The notes: generated from the letters alone by a model not told the origin. A stretch of DNA of 64,000 nt from Enterococcus alcedinis (GCF_014635985.1 NZ_BMDT01000003.1:124001-188000), one strand, 5' to 3'. Positions 1-9,744 are shown, counted from the stretch's first letter. Program-made: numbers and translations.

Positions 1-1
1 A

Positions 2-925
2 ATTGGTCATGTTGGTAATAAAGAGACCCGTGTTCTTAGAGAAGTGACTCAATTAGGTAATGAATTACAAAAATTAGGAGGCGCGTTGCTCGATGCCCGC
101 ACGCCAGCTAAAATCGGTTTGATTTTTGATTGGGATAATTACTGGGCATTAGAATACGCGATTGGGCCAAACGTTGAATTGAAATATGTTGACCAAATTC
201 ACCATTATTATAAAGAAATATACAAACGTAATATTCCAATCGATTTAATTGCGATTGATAGTGATTTTTCACAATACGATGTCATTTTAGCGCCATGCTT
301 ATATTTATTAAATGATAAAACCGCACAAAAAATTGAAAATTATACGAAAGATGGTGGTATTTTCGTAACATCAACGATGAGTGGACTTGTCGATGAAAAT
401 GATAACATCCATTTGGGTGGTTATCCTGGGCCACTAAAAGAAGTTGCGGGGATTTGGGTGGAAGAATTTGATGCGATGCCGATGAGTAAAAAAATCCCGG
501 TACACTTTACTGACACAATGGGGCATGGCACGCTATTATGCGATATTATTCATTTAGAAGGCGCACAAGCTATTGCAACCTATGGGGAAGGCGAGTTCTA
601 TCAAGGGATGCCGGTAATTACGAGCCATTCATATGGAAAAGGACAAGCTTATTACGTTGGAACTATGTTAGACGATCAGGGAATGGAAACATTATTTAAT
701 CAAATACTAGAAGCAACGACACTAACGTCCCTGTATCTACCAGAAGGCATTGAAGTGACTGAACGTTGCAATGACAATGGTCGCTTTAAATTTATTTTAA
801 ATCATCTAGGAAAAGAACAGCAGCTGTCGATTGATATCGTTGGGCAAGATTTATTAACGGATGAAAACGTATCGAATGATTTAACAGTTGCGCCATATGG
901 AGTTAAAATTATTAAATTAGCTTAG
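2..925 (+). CDS. GH42 beta-galactosidase, C-terminal part (5' end outside window)
   Basis: Cytoplasmic glycoside hydrolase predicted to remove terminal beta-galactose from imported oligosaccharides. The frame is open from base 2, so the gene enters from the left; the GTG at 44 is only an internal codon. The first visible residues (GHVGNKETRVLREV) resemble the segment at the end of the GH42 barrel, followed by a trimerisation-type domain and a small C-terminal beta domain. The catalytic barrel lies outside the window, so activity cannot be checked here. A strong terminator follows the stop. The family call rests on the C-terminal pattern and on the glycosidase neighbours. Confidence 0.8.
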   Translation: MGHVGNKETRVLREVTQLGNELQKLGGALLDARTPAKIGLIFDWDNYWALEYAIGPNVELKYVDQIHHYYKEIYKRNIPIDLIAIDSDFSQYDVILAPCLYLLNDKTAQKIENYTKDGGIFVTSTMSGLVDENDNIHLGGYPGPLKEVAGIWVEEFDAMPMSKKIPVHFTDTMGHGTLLCDIIHLEGAQAIATYGEGEFYQGMPVITSHSYGKGQAYYVGTMLDDQGMETLFNQILEATTLTSLYLPEGIEVTERCNDNGRFKFILNHLGKEQQLSIDIVGQDLLTDENVSNDLTVAPYGVKIIKLA

Positions 926-932
926 TCGAATA

Positions 933-990
933 AGAGAAGGAATATTTGTAAAAGTGTCTATGTCTTTTTACAATTTCCCTCTCTTTTTCT
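933..990 (+). terminator. Intrinsic terminator after the GH42 gene
   Basis: Long imperfect hairpin (AGAGAAGGAA / TTCCCTCTCT plus an inner TTGTAAAA / TTTTTACAA pair) followed by a T run, 8 bases after the stop. Confidence 0.8.
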
Positions 991-1073
991 GCCATTCGAA
1001 AATTGTTTGCGAAAATTAGAAACTAGCTCATAATAGATATCAGGTCATAAATAGAGGAGATTGGAGGAATAAA

Positions 1074-2465
1074 ATGAAAAAAGTGTTAATTGTTGATGAT
1101 GAGGCTGCGATACGCGAAGGGATTCCTTATGTTGTCGACTGGGAGTCACTTGGTTATCAAATTATTGCTTCCGCAGAAAATGGATTAGTTGGTCTGGAGA
1201 TGATTCGAAAATATCAGCCTGATTTAGTGATGCTAGATATTCAGATGCCAGCCAAAACAGGATTGGAAATGGTTAAAGAGGCTCAGGAAGAGGGATTTCA
1301 TTTTCATTCGATTATCTTATCTGGTTACTCTGATTTCGAATACGCCAAACAAGCTATTAAGCTTGGAACGGCATCATACTTGCTCAAACCGATTGATGAA
1401 GATGAATTATTAATTATTTTAGAAGAACTTTCTAAAAAAGTCGATCAGGAAAAAGCAGAAGAAGAACGATATATGGTATTAGAGAAATTATTTGGAAAAG
1501 ACCAGACTGGTTTTGAATCCTATAAATATGGTCAATTGATTCAGTCCCAAAGTGCCCGCAGTCAAGGAGTCAATCATCTAGATCATCCTACAGAAATTAA
1601 AGTCCTTGATTTTTATCATCAAAAGCAATATTACCAGCTTTTTTTAGCGAATCACGAGATTGTTCAGCAAGGTTTAAAAGAAGTTGGTCGAGAAGCGGTT
1701 ATTGTGACGCCTTGGATGCCGATTAAGCATAGTTTAAAACCGCTTGTCTCAGTTATCTCGGAGCTCAAAAAATATCGCTACCTCTACCCTAAAGGAGAAC
1801 TTTCTTATACTTTTTTAGAAAAACAAAAAGCAAAGATGTCATTTGAGGACGACTTACTTGAAGAAATGCTCAAACAATTTTTAAATATTAATCAACTTCT
1901 AAATTTATGGGAACCATATAAACAAAATTATTTTTATCAACAAAAACCAGAAGAAGCGATCAAATGGCAAGCGCTGCAAGATTTAGACTGGTTAACCCAG
2001 CATATTCAAAGCAAGTTTTCAGTCGAATTGATTTGGGAATCCAAAGATGTACAAGGTGATATTTACCAAACGAAATCCATCACTGAATTAATTAATTTAA
2101 TGAAAAAAGAAATTGAAAAAATACAACTGGATGTGTCGAACCAATTAAATAGCCAAGATATCATTTCTGAAATGAAGCATTATACGCAAGAAAATTACCA
2201 AAAAGATTTATCCTTAAAAATTATTGGTGAACGTTTTAATTATAATAGTGCTTACTTGGGGAAGAAATTTCGGAAAGAAACCGGAAAGACCTACTTAGCT
2301 TATTTGGAAGAAATTCGAATGGAAAAAGCCAAAGATATTTTATTACACTCGAATTTTATGGTTTATGAAATCGCTGAGATGGTTGGTTATAGTAATGTTG
2401 ATTATTTTTATAAAAAATTCAAAAACCATTTTCATCTTTCACCGAATGAATTTCGGAAAAATTAA
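1074..2465 (+). CDS. YesN/AraC-type response regulator
   Basis: Two-component response regulator expected to activate the glycan genes. An N-terminal receiver domain (about residues 1-120) shows the acidic pair D8/D9, phospho-acceptor D55 (VMLDIQMP) and K105 (LLKPID). A variable middle region is followed by an AraC-type double helix-turn-helix in the last 100 residues. The length of 463 aa is within the range of YesN-like regulators paired with YesM kinases. The likely partner kinase is at 7361-9133 on the other strand, so the pair is split around the enzyme operon. A possible promoter is TTGCGA (1007) - 16 - CATAAT (1029). Start chosen from GGAGG 7 bases upstream. Confidence 0.88.
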   Translation: MKKVLIVDDEAAIREGIPYVVDWESLGYQIIASAENGLVGLEMIRKYQPDLVMLDIQMPAKTGLEMVKEAQEEGFHFHSIILSGYSDFEYAKQAIKLGTASYLLKPIDEDELLIILEELSKKVDQEKAEEERYMVLEKLFGKDQTGFESYKYGQLIQSQSARSQGVNHLDHPTEIKVLDFYHQKQYYQLFLANHEIVQQGLKEVGREAVIVTPWMPIKHSLKPLVSVISELKKYRYLYPKGELSYTFLEKQKAKMSFEDDLLEEMLKQFLNINQLLNLWEPYKQNYFYQQKPEEAIKWQALQDLDWLTQHIQSKFSVELIWESKDVQGDIYQTKSITELINLMKKEIEKIQLDVSNQLNSQDIISEMKHYTQENYQKDLSLKIIGERFNYNSAYLGKKFRKETGKTYLAYLEEIRMEKAKDILLHSNFMVYEIAEMVGYSNVDYFYKKFKNHFHLSPNEFRKN

Positions 2466-2512
2466 ACTATGGCAAAAATCTATCTACACTTTAGTTTTTA
2501 GAATGTATAGAT

Positions 2513-2545
2513 AAAAAACATCTAACAAAAGTCAGATGTTTTTTT
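2513..2545 (+). terminator. Intrinsic terminator after the response regulator
   Basis: AAACATCT / AGATGTTT hairpin followed by seven T. It separates the regulator from the ROK-GH31-GH43 operon. Confidence 0.8.
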
Positions 2546-2619
2546 ATTTTCTTGAAAATAACTAGTTTTAACTGTATAGATGTCTAAATTAGGTGGTAGG
2601 TTTTTAAAGAGAGCTTTTA

Positions 2620-2652
2620 TATAATGAAGTTGAACAATTGAAAGCGCTGTAA
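2620..2652 (+). promoter_or_regulatory. Promoter -10 and cre box of the ROK-GH31-GH43 operon
   Basis: A perfect TATAAT at 2620-2625 has only a weak -35 (TAGGTT at 2597), which suggests dependence on an activator such as the upstream YesN-like regulator. TGAAAGCGCTGTAA at 2639-2652 matches 13 of 14 positions of the TGWAANCGNTNWCA cre consensus and lies just downstream of the -10, where bound CcpA would block transcription. Confidence 0.65.
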
Positions 2653-2669
2653 TGGAAGGGGTTTAATAA

Positions 2670-3551
2670 ATGCGTCTATGTTTAGATGTCGGTGGAACGT
2701 ATATTAAATATGGTCTTTTTAATACTGCTGGACAATGGGAAATTCAAGGGAAAGTTACTACTCAACGTCAAAGTATCGATGATTTTTTCGATCCGATTTG
2801 CCAGTTAATAGCAGAGATTGAGAAGACGTATCAGATAACAGCTATTGGTTTAAGTTTTCCAGGATTTATTAATCAAAAAACAGGTGAAGCAGTTTATTCC
2901 GGGGCGATTGCACCATTACATGGTAAAAATATTTGTCATGAATTATCGCAACGTCTAGTAAAAACGTATCCTATTTTTATTGAAAATGATGCTAATTGTG
3001 CTGCATTAGCTGAGATGTATTCGGGTAATGCTCAAGAAACGGAATCATTTGTCTTGTTAACGCTTGGAACCGGTGTTGGAGGTGCGATTGTTGTAGATGG
3101 TCAGATCTTATCTGGCGCTCATTTTCGTGGTGGTGAATTTGGAATGATGGTGACTGACTTTCACCAAAACAGCTATCGTTCGTTGCATGAGCTTGCTTCA
3201 ACAAGTGCACTAATGACGGAGTATCGTCGAGTTAAAGGAGATTCATTTATACAGGAAGAAGCTATTTTTTCTGAAATTGATCAACCAGGCATACACGAAG
3301 TGATTGAAAATTGGAGTCATTATGTAGGTATTTTAATTTATAACTTATCCGTGACACTTGATCCACAAAAAATATTAATTGGTGGTGGCATTAGTCAAAA
3401 CGACCGATTAATTCCCATAATCGAAAAAGCATTAGAACAGAATCCTTATTGGCACGATTTTAAAGTGCCATTAGTTACATGTTTACATCATAATAATTCA
3501 GGTGTTTTAGGCGCTTTACATTTAATTGAAACTCAAGGAGGAAGAAAATGA
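2670..3551 (+). CDS. ROK-family sugar kinase
   Basis: Predicted cytoplasmic hexokinase-type enzyme that phosphorylates a sugar released by the neighbouring glycosidases (glucose would be expected). The N-terminal phosphate-binding loop DVGGTYIKYG is at residues 6-15 and the catalytic Asp is D107 in ENDAN. A glycine-rich LGTGVGGAI segment follows. The zinc-binding CxCGxxGC cluster of many ROK kinases and repressors is absent: the corresponding region reads GGEFGMM without cysteines. There is no N-terminal DNA-binding domain, so this is a kinase and not a ROK repressor. First gene of the operon; its stop overlaps the start of the GH31 gene by 4 bases. Substrate not determined. Confidence 0.82.
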   Translation: MRLCLDVGGTYIKYGLFNTAGQWEIQGKVTTQRQSIDDFFDPICQLIAEIEKTYQITAIGLSFPGFINQKTGEAVYSGAIAPLHGKNICHELSQRLVKTYPIFIENDANCAALAEMYSGNAQETESFVLLTLGTGVGGAIVVDGQILSGAHFRGGEFGMMVTDFHQNSYRSLHELASTSALMTEYRRVKGDSFIQEEAIFSEIDQPGIHEVIENWSHYVGILIYNLSVTLDPQKILIGGGISQNDRLIPIIEKALEQNPYWHDFKVPLVTCLHHNNSGVLGALHLIETQGGRK

Positions 3552-5812
3552 AGTATTCAGATGGTGGATGGTTATTTAAAGAAGGATATGAAGTCAAATT
3601 TGCGGTGCATGTATACGATGCTCGTCAAACAAAGGACCAATTAACATTGTATTTACCTTATAGTTATGTTTCAAATAAAGGGGCAACGTTAGATGGTGGT
3701 TTATTAACAATGGAAGTGAAGTCACCAAGAGAAGATATCGTCGGTATTAAATTATATAACTACAAAGGCGTTCAAGCCAAAACGCCTGAATTTGAATTGT
3801 TTACGGAAGAAATCACGCCAGTTATTACTGAAAATGAAGAGATATATACTTTCCAATCTGGGAAGTTACGAGTAGAAATTACAAAAGGTGAAGGATTAAC
3901 GACTTCTTTTTACTATGAAGATCGTTTGTTAACATCTAGTAATCCTCGTAGTAAAGCGCTAGTCATTGATCCAAAGGGGAAAACACACATCAGTGAGCAG
4001 TTAAATATCGGCGTCGGTGAGCTCGTTTATGGTCTAGGTGAACGTTTTACACATTTCGTAAAAAATGGTCAGAGTGTTGATTTATGGAATGCAGACGGCG
4101 GAACAGGGACGGAACAATCGTATAAAAATATTCCTTTTTACATTAGTAATGCAGGCTATGGTGTTTTTGTTAATTCACCTGATCGTGTGGAATTTGAGGT
4201 TGGTAGTGAGAAAGTTTCAAAAGTCCAATTTAGTAATCCTGGTCAATCATTAGAGTACTTTTTGATTGCCGGTGATGACATGAAGGCTGTCATTGAAAAA
4301 TATACAGATTTAACAGGGAAACCAAGTTTACCACCTGCATGGTCGTTTGGCTTATGGTTAAGCACATCTTTCTTGACAGATTATAACGAAGAAACGGTTA
4401 ATTCATTTGTCGATGGCATGTTTGAAAGAGATATTCCATTGGAAGTCTTCCACTTCGACTGCTTATGGATGAAAGAGTATGAATGGTGTAACTTTATTTG
4501 GGATGAACGAACGTTCCCAGAACCAGAAAAGATGCTGCAACGTTTAAAAAATAAAGGCTTAAAAATTTGTGTTTGGATTAATCCGTATGTCGGTCAAAAA
4601 TCACCACTATTTGATGTAGGGATGGAAAATGGTTATTTCTTAAAACGTGAGAATGGCGATGTTTGGCAATGGGATAAATGGCAAGCAGGATTAGCGATTG
4701 TGGACTTTACTAATCCAGCGGCTGTGGCGTGGTACACTGGTCACTTGAAAGATTTAATGGCGATGGGTGTCGATAGTTTTAAAACAGATTTTGGTGAGCG
4801 GATTCCAACAGATGCGATTTATTTTGATGGTTCGGATGCAGAGAAAATGCATAACTATTATGCTTATTTATATAATCAAATTGTTTTTGATACGGTGAAG
4901 GAAGTTAAAGGTGAAAGAGAAGCAATTGTCTTTGCTCGTTCAGCATCTGTCGGCTCACAACGCTTACCAGTGCATTGGGGTGGCGATAGTACGTCTGATT
5001 ACCCATCAATGGCAGAATCACTGCGTGCTGGGTTATCCTTTGGTTTAGGTGGTTTTGGTTATTGGAGTCATGACATCTCAGGCTTTGAGGCAGGAGCAAC
5101 ACCAGATCTGTACAAACGTTGGACACAGTTTGGTTTACTTTCTTCTCATAGTCGCTACCACGGCAGTTGGGAATATAAAGTGCCATGGATTTATGGTGAA
5201 GAAGCGGTTGATGTGGCGCGTAAATTTACAAAGTTAAAGCTATCATTAATGCCGTACTTACAAGCACAATCGGTCTATACTGCGAATAAAGGAATTCCAA
5301 TGATGCGACCAATGGTATTAGAATTCCCAGAAGATGAGATGACACATTCACTTGATCGTCAATACATGTTGGGTGATAGTTTACTCGTAGCTCCAATCTT
5401 TAATGATACTGGTGAAGGTTCTTTCTATGTTCCAAAAACAGTTGGACTCTGGACGGATTACTTAACAGATAAAAAATACCTTGGTGGTCAATGGTACAAA
5501 GAAAACTATGACTATTTCCATTTACCATTACTTGTACAACCGAACCAAATTATTGTGGAAGGATCAATTGATAATCAAGCAGAATATGACTACGCAAAAA
5601 ACACACGTATTCATGTCTATGAATTACAAGATCAAGCAAGTACAACAGTCTATGATGTAGCAGGAGTGAAGGCTGGAGAAGTTACAGTCGTACGTACCAC
5701 GATCGAATCATTTGAAGTAACGATTACAGGATTAGGTGATGCGACGATTGTCTTACATCAAGACGATCAAGTTGTAGAAAAACACGTCTCAGAAGGCACG
5801 CAAACGTTATAA
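3548..5812 (+). CDS. GH31 alpha-xylosidase (YicI-like)
   Basis: Retaining glycoside hydrolase predicted to release alpha-1,6-linked xylose, as in isoprimeverose or the non-reducing end of xyloglucan oligosaccharides. The nucleophile is D414 in FKTDFGERIPTD, which matches the E. coli YicI pattern almost exactly; the likely acid/base is D480 in WGGDST. Length 754 aa is close to YicI (772 aa). No signal peptide, so cytoplasmic. Translationally coupled to the ROK kinase upstream (4-base overlap) and followed 10 bases later by the GH43 gene. The KTDFGE context is typical of alpha-xylosidases; alpha-glucosidases of the family usually differ here. Confidence 0.9.
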   Translation: MKYSDGGWLFKEGYEVKFAVHVYDARQTKDQLTLYLPYSYVSNKGATLDGGLLTMEVKSPREDIVGIKLYNYKGVQAKTPEFELFTEEITPVITENEEIYTFQSGKLRVEITKGEGLTTSFYYEDRLLTSSNPRSKALVIDPKGKTHISEQLNIGVGELVYGLGERFTHFVKNGQSVDLWNADGGTGTEQSYKNIPFYISNAGYGVFVNSPDRVEFEVGSEKVSKVQFSNPGQSLEYFLIAGDDMKAVIEKYTDLTGKPSLPPAWSFGLWLSTSFLTDYNEETVNSFVDGMFERDIPLEVFHFDCLWMKEYEWCNFIWDERTFPEPEKMLQRLKNKGLKICVWINPYVGQKSPLFDVGMENGYFLKRENGDVWQWDKWQAGLAIVDFTNPAAVAWYTGHLKDLMAMGVDSFKTDFGERIPTDAIYFDGSDAEKMHNYYAYLYNQIVFDTVKEVKGEREAIVFARSASVGSQRLPVHWGGDSTSDYPSMAESLRAGLSFGLGGFGYWSHDISGFEAGATPDLYKRWTQFGLLSSHSRYHGSWEYKVPWIYGEEAVDVARKFTKLKLSLMPYLQAQSVYTANKGIPMMRPMVLEFPEDEMTHSLDRQYMLGDSLLVAPIFNDTGEGSFYVPKTVGLWTDYLTDKKYLGGQWYKENYDYFHLPLLVQPNQIIVEGSIDNQAEYDYAKNTRIHVYELQDQASTTVYDVAGVKAGEVTVVRTTIESFEVTITGLGDATIVLHQDDQVVEKHVSEGTQTL

Positions 5813-5822
5813 AGGAGCGTAT

Positions 5823-7295
5823 ATGATGGAGTTTAAAAATCCAATCTTACCAGGATTTCACCCAGATCCAAGTATTTGTTGTGTAGATGATGATTTTTAT
5901 TTGGTGACTAGTACGTTTGAATTTTTCCCAGGACTACCTATCTTTCATAGTAAAAATCTTATCGATTGGACATTAATTGGACACGGAATTGAACGCGAGT
6001 CACAATTAACATTATCAAATAAGAATCCAAATGCTTTTGGCCTGTATGCCCCAACAATTCGTTATATTAATAATCGTTTTTATATTATTTGCACGAACGT
6101 TCCGCATATTGGGCAAGGAACGGGTAATTTTATCATTTGGACAGATGATATTAAAGGTGCATGGTCAGATCCGATTTGGATTGATCTGCCTGGAATCGAT
6201 CCATCACTGTTTATGGATGATGATGGCACAGTTTATTATACCGGAGCAGATGGGGGAATCTTTTTAACAGAAATTGATTTGGTAACCGGTGAAACAACAG
6301 AACGTCTAGATATTTGGGCAGGGACTGGTGCAGCCGATCCAGAAGGTCCACATATTTATAAGAAAAATGGTTATTATTATTTAATGATATCTGAAGGTGG
6401 AACCTCTTATGGTCATATGATTGTCATGGCTCGAAGTAAAAAAATCACGGGCCCCTATGAAGCGTTTGAAGGAAATCCAGTATTAACGAATCGTAGTAGT
6501 AACTCTCCGATTCAAGCAATAGGTCATTCTGATTTAGTTCAGGATGCAAACGGTAATTGGTGGGCGGTCTGTTTAGGTATCCGTCCGATCGCCTATCCTC
6601 GAGCCCATTTGTTAGGTAGAGAGACATTTCTTGTGCCTGTAGTGTGGAAACGAGATTGGCCTGTCTTTGGTGAGGAAGGCCAAGTTAAAGAAATAATGAG
6701 TGGACCTTTACCGCAAACGATAAAACAAGAAATCATAAGAGAAAAATTGGATTGGTTGACACTATTTGGTGGAAACGCACCTTACATTTCAGAGACACAA
6801 TCTGGTTTTGAACTTGTGCCATCAAACAATAACCTTTCAGATAATCAACCGATGGCTTGGATTGGGGTTAGACAACAACACTTTAATTTTCATTTTTCAG
6901 CAACCTTGGTTACACCATTAGTTAACGGAGAGATTGGAGTAACAGCCTTTTTAAATCCAACACACCATTATGAGATTTACTTAGAACGAGATTCAGTCTT
7001 ATCTTTAAATTTTCGTCGTCGAATCGGTTCGTTGTGGAAAACAGAAAAAACAATCCTATTAGTAAAAGAACCAAAAGAAGTGACGTTTATTTTAGAAGGA
7101 ACACCGTCTACTTATAAGTTTTCTTACCAAGTGGATCAAGAGGAGATTGAAAGAATCGGTGAAGGTGAAACACACTATTTAACAACTGAAGTTGGAGGTG
7201 TTTTTACCGGGATAATGCTTGGGATCTATGCATCAAATCCATTAAGCGATGGGAACAGACTCCGAATGGAAAAAATTAATTATTATGAGAAATAA
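5823..7295 (+). CDS. GH43 beta-xylosidase / alpha-L-arabinofuranosidase
   Basis: Five-bladed propeller glycosidase, inverting, cytoplasmic (no signal peptide). The GH43 start HPDPS gives catalytic base D15; a second Asp is in GIDPSLF, and the acid Glu is probably in DPEGPHIY. The C-terminal 180 residues look like the beta-sandwich module found in XynB-type enzymes, and 490 aa is slightly shorter than typical XynB (about 535). Xylose- and arabinose-releasing members share these motifs, so specificity is open. Last gene of the three-gene operon. AAAGGAG precedes the tandem ATGATG start, so residue 1 could be either Met. Confidence 0.87.
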   Translation: MMEFKNPILPGFHPDPSICCVDDDFYLVTSTFEFFPGLPIFHSKNLIDWTLIGHGIERESQLTLSNKNPNAFGLYAPTIRYINNRFYIICTNVPHIGQGTGNFIIWTDDIKGAWSDPIWIDLPGIDPSLFMDDDGTVYYTGADGGIFLTEIDLVTGETTERLDIWAGTGAADPEGPHIYKKNGYYYLMISEGGTSYGHMIVMARSKKITGPYEAFEGNPVLTNRSSNSPIQAIGHSDLVQDANGNWWAVCLGIRPIAYPRAHLLGRETFLVPVVWKRDWPVFGEEGQVKEIMSGPLPQTIKQEIIREKLDWLTLFGGNAPYISETQSGFELVPSNNNLSDNQPMAWIGVRQQHFNFHFSATLVTPLVNGEIGVTAFLNPTHHYEIYLERDSVLSLNFRRRIGSLWKTEKTILLVKEPKEVTFILEGTPSTYKFSYQVDQEEIERIGEGETHYLTTEVGGVFTGIMLGIYASNPLSDGNRLRMEKINYYEK

Positions 7296-7297
7296 AG

Positions 7298-7340
7298 AGA
7301 GAACAGGTCAAACAGTATTTTTGTTTGATCTGTTCTCTTA
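7298..7340. terminator. Bidirectional terminator between convergent genes
   Basis: AGAGAACAG-GTCAAACA / TGTTTGA-CTGTTCTCT stem lies between the GH43 stop and the 3' end of the kinase gene on the other strand, with T on the plus-strand side. Confidence 0.8.
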
Positions 7341-7349
7341 TTTAAAATT

Positions 7350-7375
7350 AAAAATATTTCTTAAGAAATATTTTT
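7350..7375. repeat. Perfect 26-bp AT-rich palindrome
   Basis: AAAAATATTTCTT followed by its exact reverse complement. It covers the stop codon of the histidine kinase gene and may help end its transcript. It is too AT-rich to be a strong terminator alone. Confidence 0.6.
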
Positions 7376-9133
7376 AATCAACAGCGAAACGGTTGTACCT
7401 TCTCCGATAATACTGCTGATTGTCAGACCATATGCTTCACCGTAATACATTTTCACACGATGATTTACATTGCTAAGACCAATACTTTCCTTTGAATTTG
7501 AAGAAGATGCCTGAATTTTTTGTTGTAATAATTGAAGTTCTTTAGGATGGATTCCAATTCCGTTATCTCTGATTTGGATTTCAATGTCGGTATTCTTTTT
7601 TAGCACCGAGAGCTCAATTTTTCCATTTGAAGTGAGACCTTCCAAACCATGACTAACAGCATTTTCAACTAAGGGTTGAATGAGTAGTGGCAGCATTTGG
7701 ACTTCTTTAGCATTCAGCGTATTATCAACAGTATATGAATAATTGACACGTTCCCCAAAGCGCATCCGTTGAATTCGAACATACGTATGGACAAATTCCA
7801 GTGATTTTTCAAGAGTTGTTAGTTTTGTCCCGTGTATTTCTAAAGTATAGCGAATCGATTTTCCTAGTAACTTAATTGCGTATGCCACATCAGAATTCCC
7901 AGATTTGAGTGACATCATACGGATCGTTTCTAATGTATTGAAAAGAAAATGAGGATTAATTTGACTAGCCAACAATTTATAATCCATTTGTTGTTGTTTG
8001 TTTAACAGTTCTTGTTCAAGTATTTTAGAACGATAAATTTCTTCTTCTTTTTGATGAATGTGATGAATAATCTTATGGAAATCCAGTGATATTTTTGATA
8101 CTTCATCTTTCCCACTGACATTTTGTAATTGATCATACTGTTCAAGTGACGCATAGTAGACAGCAGATTGTAATTGTTGAATACGATTTGAGAAAAATCG
8201 TGCAAATAAAACAATGATACAGAGTGTTGCTAGTAGAATGATCAAAATAATACTTCCCCAGAGAAGCATATTTTTCTTTAAACTAGTATAAGCTTGATAG
8301 TCAATAGAATAAAAATAAATCCGATCGGGTGAATTTAATAATTTTAATGAATTGACTGCGACAACCGCCAAAGGGCCCTCTGTTTTTTGCATTACTTCTT
8401 TTGGAGTAATTGTTTTTTCTAGTTTGAAACTGGGAACATTACCGACGTGTTTAAGTTCATCGTTATAAAATAAAGGATCATCATTTAGTTGTAGCTCTAA
8501 ATCATAGGCTGAAGTCCGTAGCTGATTACTTAAAAAATTGTAATCTAATTGCAGGGATAAAATTGCTTTTTCGTTTGATAATGGAAGTGGTAATGATTTA
8601 AATAAAAACAAATGATTTGGCGTTTTTTCATCAGATTGTGTCATCCAAAAAGCACTTGATTGCGTATAAGCTTTTTGAAACCAATCTGTTTTTTCGATGC
8701 TCTCATCGACTTGAGTAAAGTATGTGTAGTTAGGTATGGTTTCATTTGTTACGTAGATTGTGATGGTTGACATGGAGGGTTGTAAATCTCGAATATTATC
8801 TAGAACTAGATAATTATTGATTGCAACAATGGCCTCGTTTTCTGTTTGATAATTCGTTGTTAATAAGTCACGTAGGTTTAAATCATTCGATAATGTAGTG
8901 GCTGTATTTAAAAAAGTGTTTGTTGTATTAAACACGGTTGATTTTGCTCGTTGGGTGTTGAGTGCCGCAAGGTGTTTATAATTTTGCAAAAGTTGCTGTG
9001 TTGAGTCATAAATTAAAAACGTACCAATGAACATAGTCGCTAAAAAAATAAGTGGGACGTAAACAATAAATAATTGTTTTTGAATAGAAACAGAGCTCAG
9101 GCGTTGAGCTAATCTCAGAATAAATCGTTTCAT
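7361..9133 (-). CDS. YesM-type sensor histidine kinase
   Basis: Membrane sensor kinase expected to phosphorylate the YesN-like regulator at 1074-2465. The N-terminus carries a membrane segment (FIVYVPLIFLATMFIGTFLIY), then an extracellular sensing domain of about 250 residues, a second membrane segment (LLWGSIILIILLATLCIIVLF), a HAMP-like linker, the His_kinase domain with H395 in INPHFLFNT, and a GHKL ATPase domain (LVENAVSHGL, DNGIGI). Length 590 aa is usual for YesM/LytS-type kinases next to Lpl-type ABC importers. It lies 2 bases downstream of the YesL-like gene and is probably cotranscribed with it. The ligand is presumably a glycan fragment outside the cell. Confidence 0.9.
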   Translation of the reverse strand: MKRFILRLAQRLSSVSIQKQLFIVYVPLIFLATMFIGTFLIYDSTQQLLQNYKHLAALNTQRAKSTVFNTTNTFLNTATTLSNDLNLRDLLTTNYQTENEAIVAINNYLVLDNIRDLQPSMSTITIYVTNETIPNYTYFTQVDESIEKTDWFQKAYTQSSAFWMTQSDEKTPNHLFLFKSLPLPLSNEKAILSLQLDYNFLSNQLRTSAYDLELQLNDDPLFYNDELKHVGNVPSFKLEKTITPKEVMQKTEGPLAVVAVNSLKLLNSPDRIYFYSIDYQAYTSLKKNMLLWGSIILIILLATLCIIVLFARFFSNRIQQLQSAVYYASLEQYDQLQNVSGKDEVSKISLDFHKIIHHIHQKEEEIYRSKILEQELLNKQQQMDYKLLASQINPHFLFNTLETIRMMSLKSGNSDVAYAIKLLGKSIRYTLEIHGTKLTTLEKSLEFVHTYVRIQRMRFGERVNYSYTVDNTLNAKEVQMLPLLIQPLVENAVSHGLEGLTSNGKIELSVLKKNTDIEIQIRDNGIGIHPKELQLLQQKIQASSSNSKESIGLSNVNHRVKMYYGEAYGLTISSIIGEGTTVSLLIKNIS

Positions 9134-9135
9134 AA

Positions 9136-9744
9136 TCAGGCCTCATATTTCTTGAAAATCGTTAAAAATAAAAAAGCGAAACAGTAGCTCGTAAAAGAAA
9201 AACCAAACAATGCCCAAATCAATCGTAATCCTGGAATCAAAGAGAGCAGTGCAGCGATGGTGATGGATACAAGAACAAATAGTAGTGATCGAAAAGGTTC
9301 GGTAAGCGGTAAGTAAAGGGCATTTTGAATTGTTTGCTGGAATGGAGCATCAAAACGTCCAATTAGTGCTAAACCATAAATTAAAGCGAGCGCTAAGTAA
9401 AATGCAATGAATAGGGCGATAATTCCAACCAACATGGAAAAAATCGAAGAGTTGAGTTTAATCCAAAAAATACCGCTATAACTAAGTGCCACAATTGGGA
9501 GTAAAAGTGATAGAAATATGAGCGAAGAATATTTCCAATTTTCTTTTATATGTTTAAAAAAACCTATTACAAGATAGCCTTTTTCGTGATCTGCATAGTG
9601 CATAGTGACCGAAAACAAAGCCGAAGTTGCGCTACCAATGGTGATAATTGGTAGACAAACAATTAAGTAGCAAATATTTAGCACAATAAATTGAGAAATG
9701 GTTGTTGTTATTTTAAAAAAAGTACTATCGGGGTTGAATTTCAT
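9136..9744 (-). CDS. YesL-like DUF624 membrane protein
   Basis: Small integral membrane protein with four to five hydrophobic segments over 202 aa, matching the YesL/DUF624 family that is habitually encoded beside YesM/YesN two-component systems and Lpl-type oligosaccharide importers. Function is not established; a role in sensing or transporter assembly is inferred from this association. First gene of a two-gene minus-strand operon with the histidine kinase and divergent from the ABC permease genes. The start is preceded by AAAAAAGGAGAATC on the minus strand. Confidence 0.82.
   Translation of the reverse strand: MKFNPDSTFFKITTTISQFIVLNICYLIVCLPIITIGSATSALFSVTMHYADHEKGYLVIGFFKHIKENWKYSSLIFLSLLLPIVALSYSGIFWIKLNSSIFSMLVGIIALFIAFYLALALIYGLALIGRFDAPFQQTIQNALYLPLTEPFRSLLFVLVSITIAALLSLIPGLRLIWALFGFSFTSYCFAFLFLTIFKKYEA

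Noticed and set aside
44-925. GTG at 44 as the start of the first gene
   Set aside because: The frame is open to base 2 and the sequence before 44 already matches the GH42 family, so the gene begins outside the window.
2670-3551. ROK repressor (NagC/XylR type)
   Set aside because: There is no N-terminal helix-turn-helix; the protein begins at the kinase phosphate loop.
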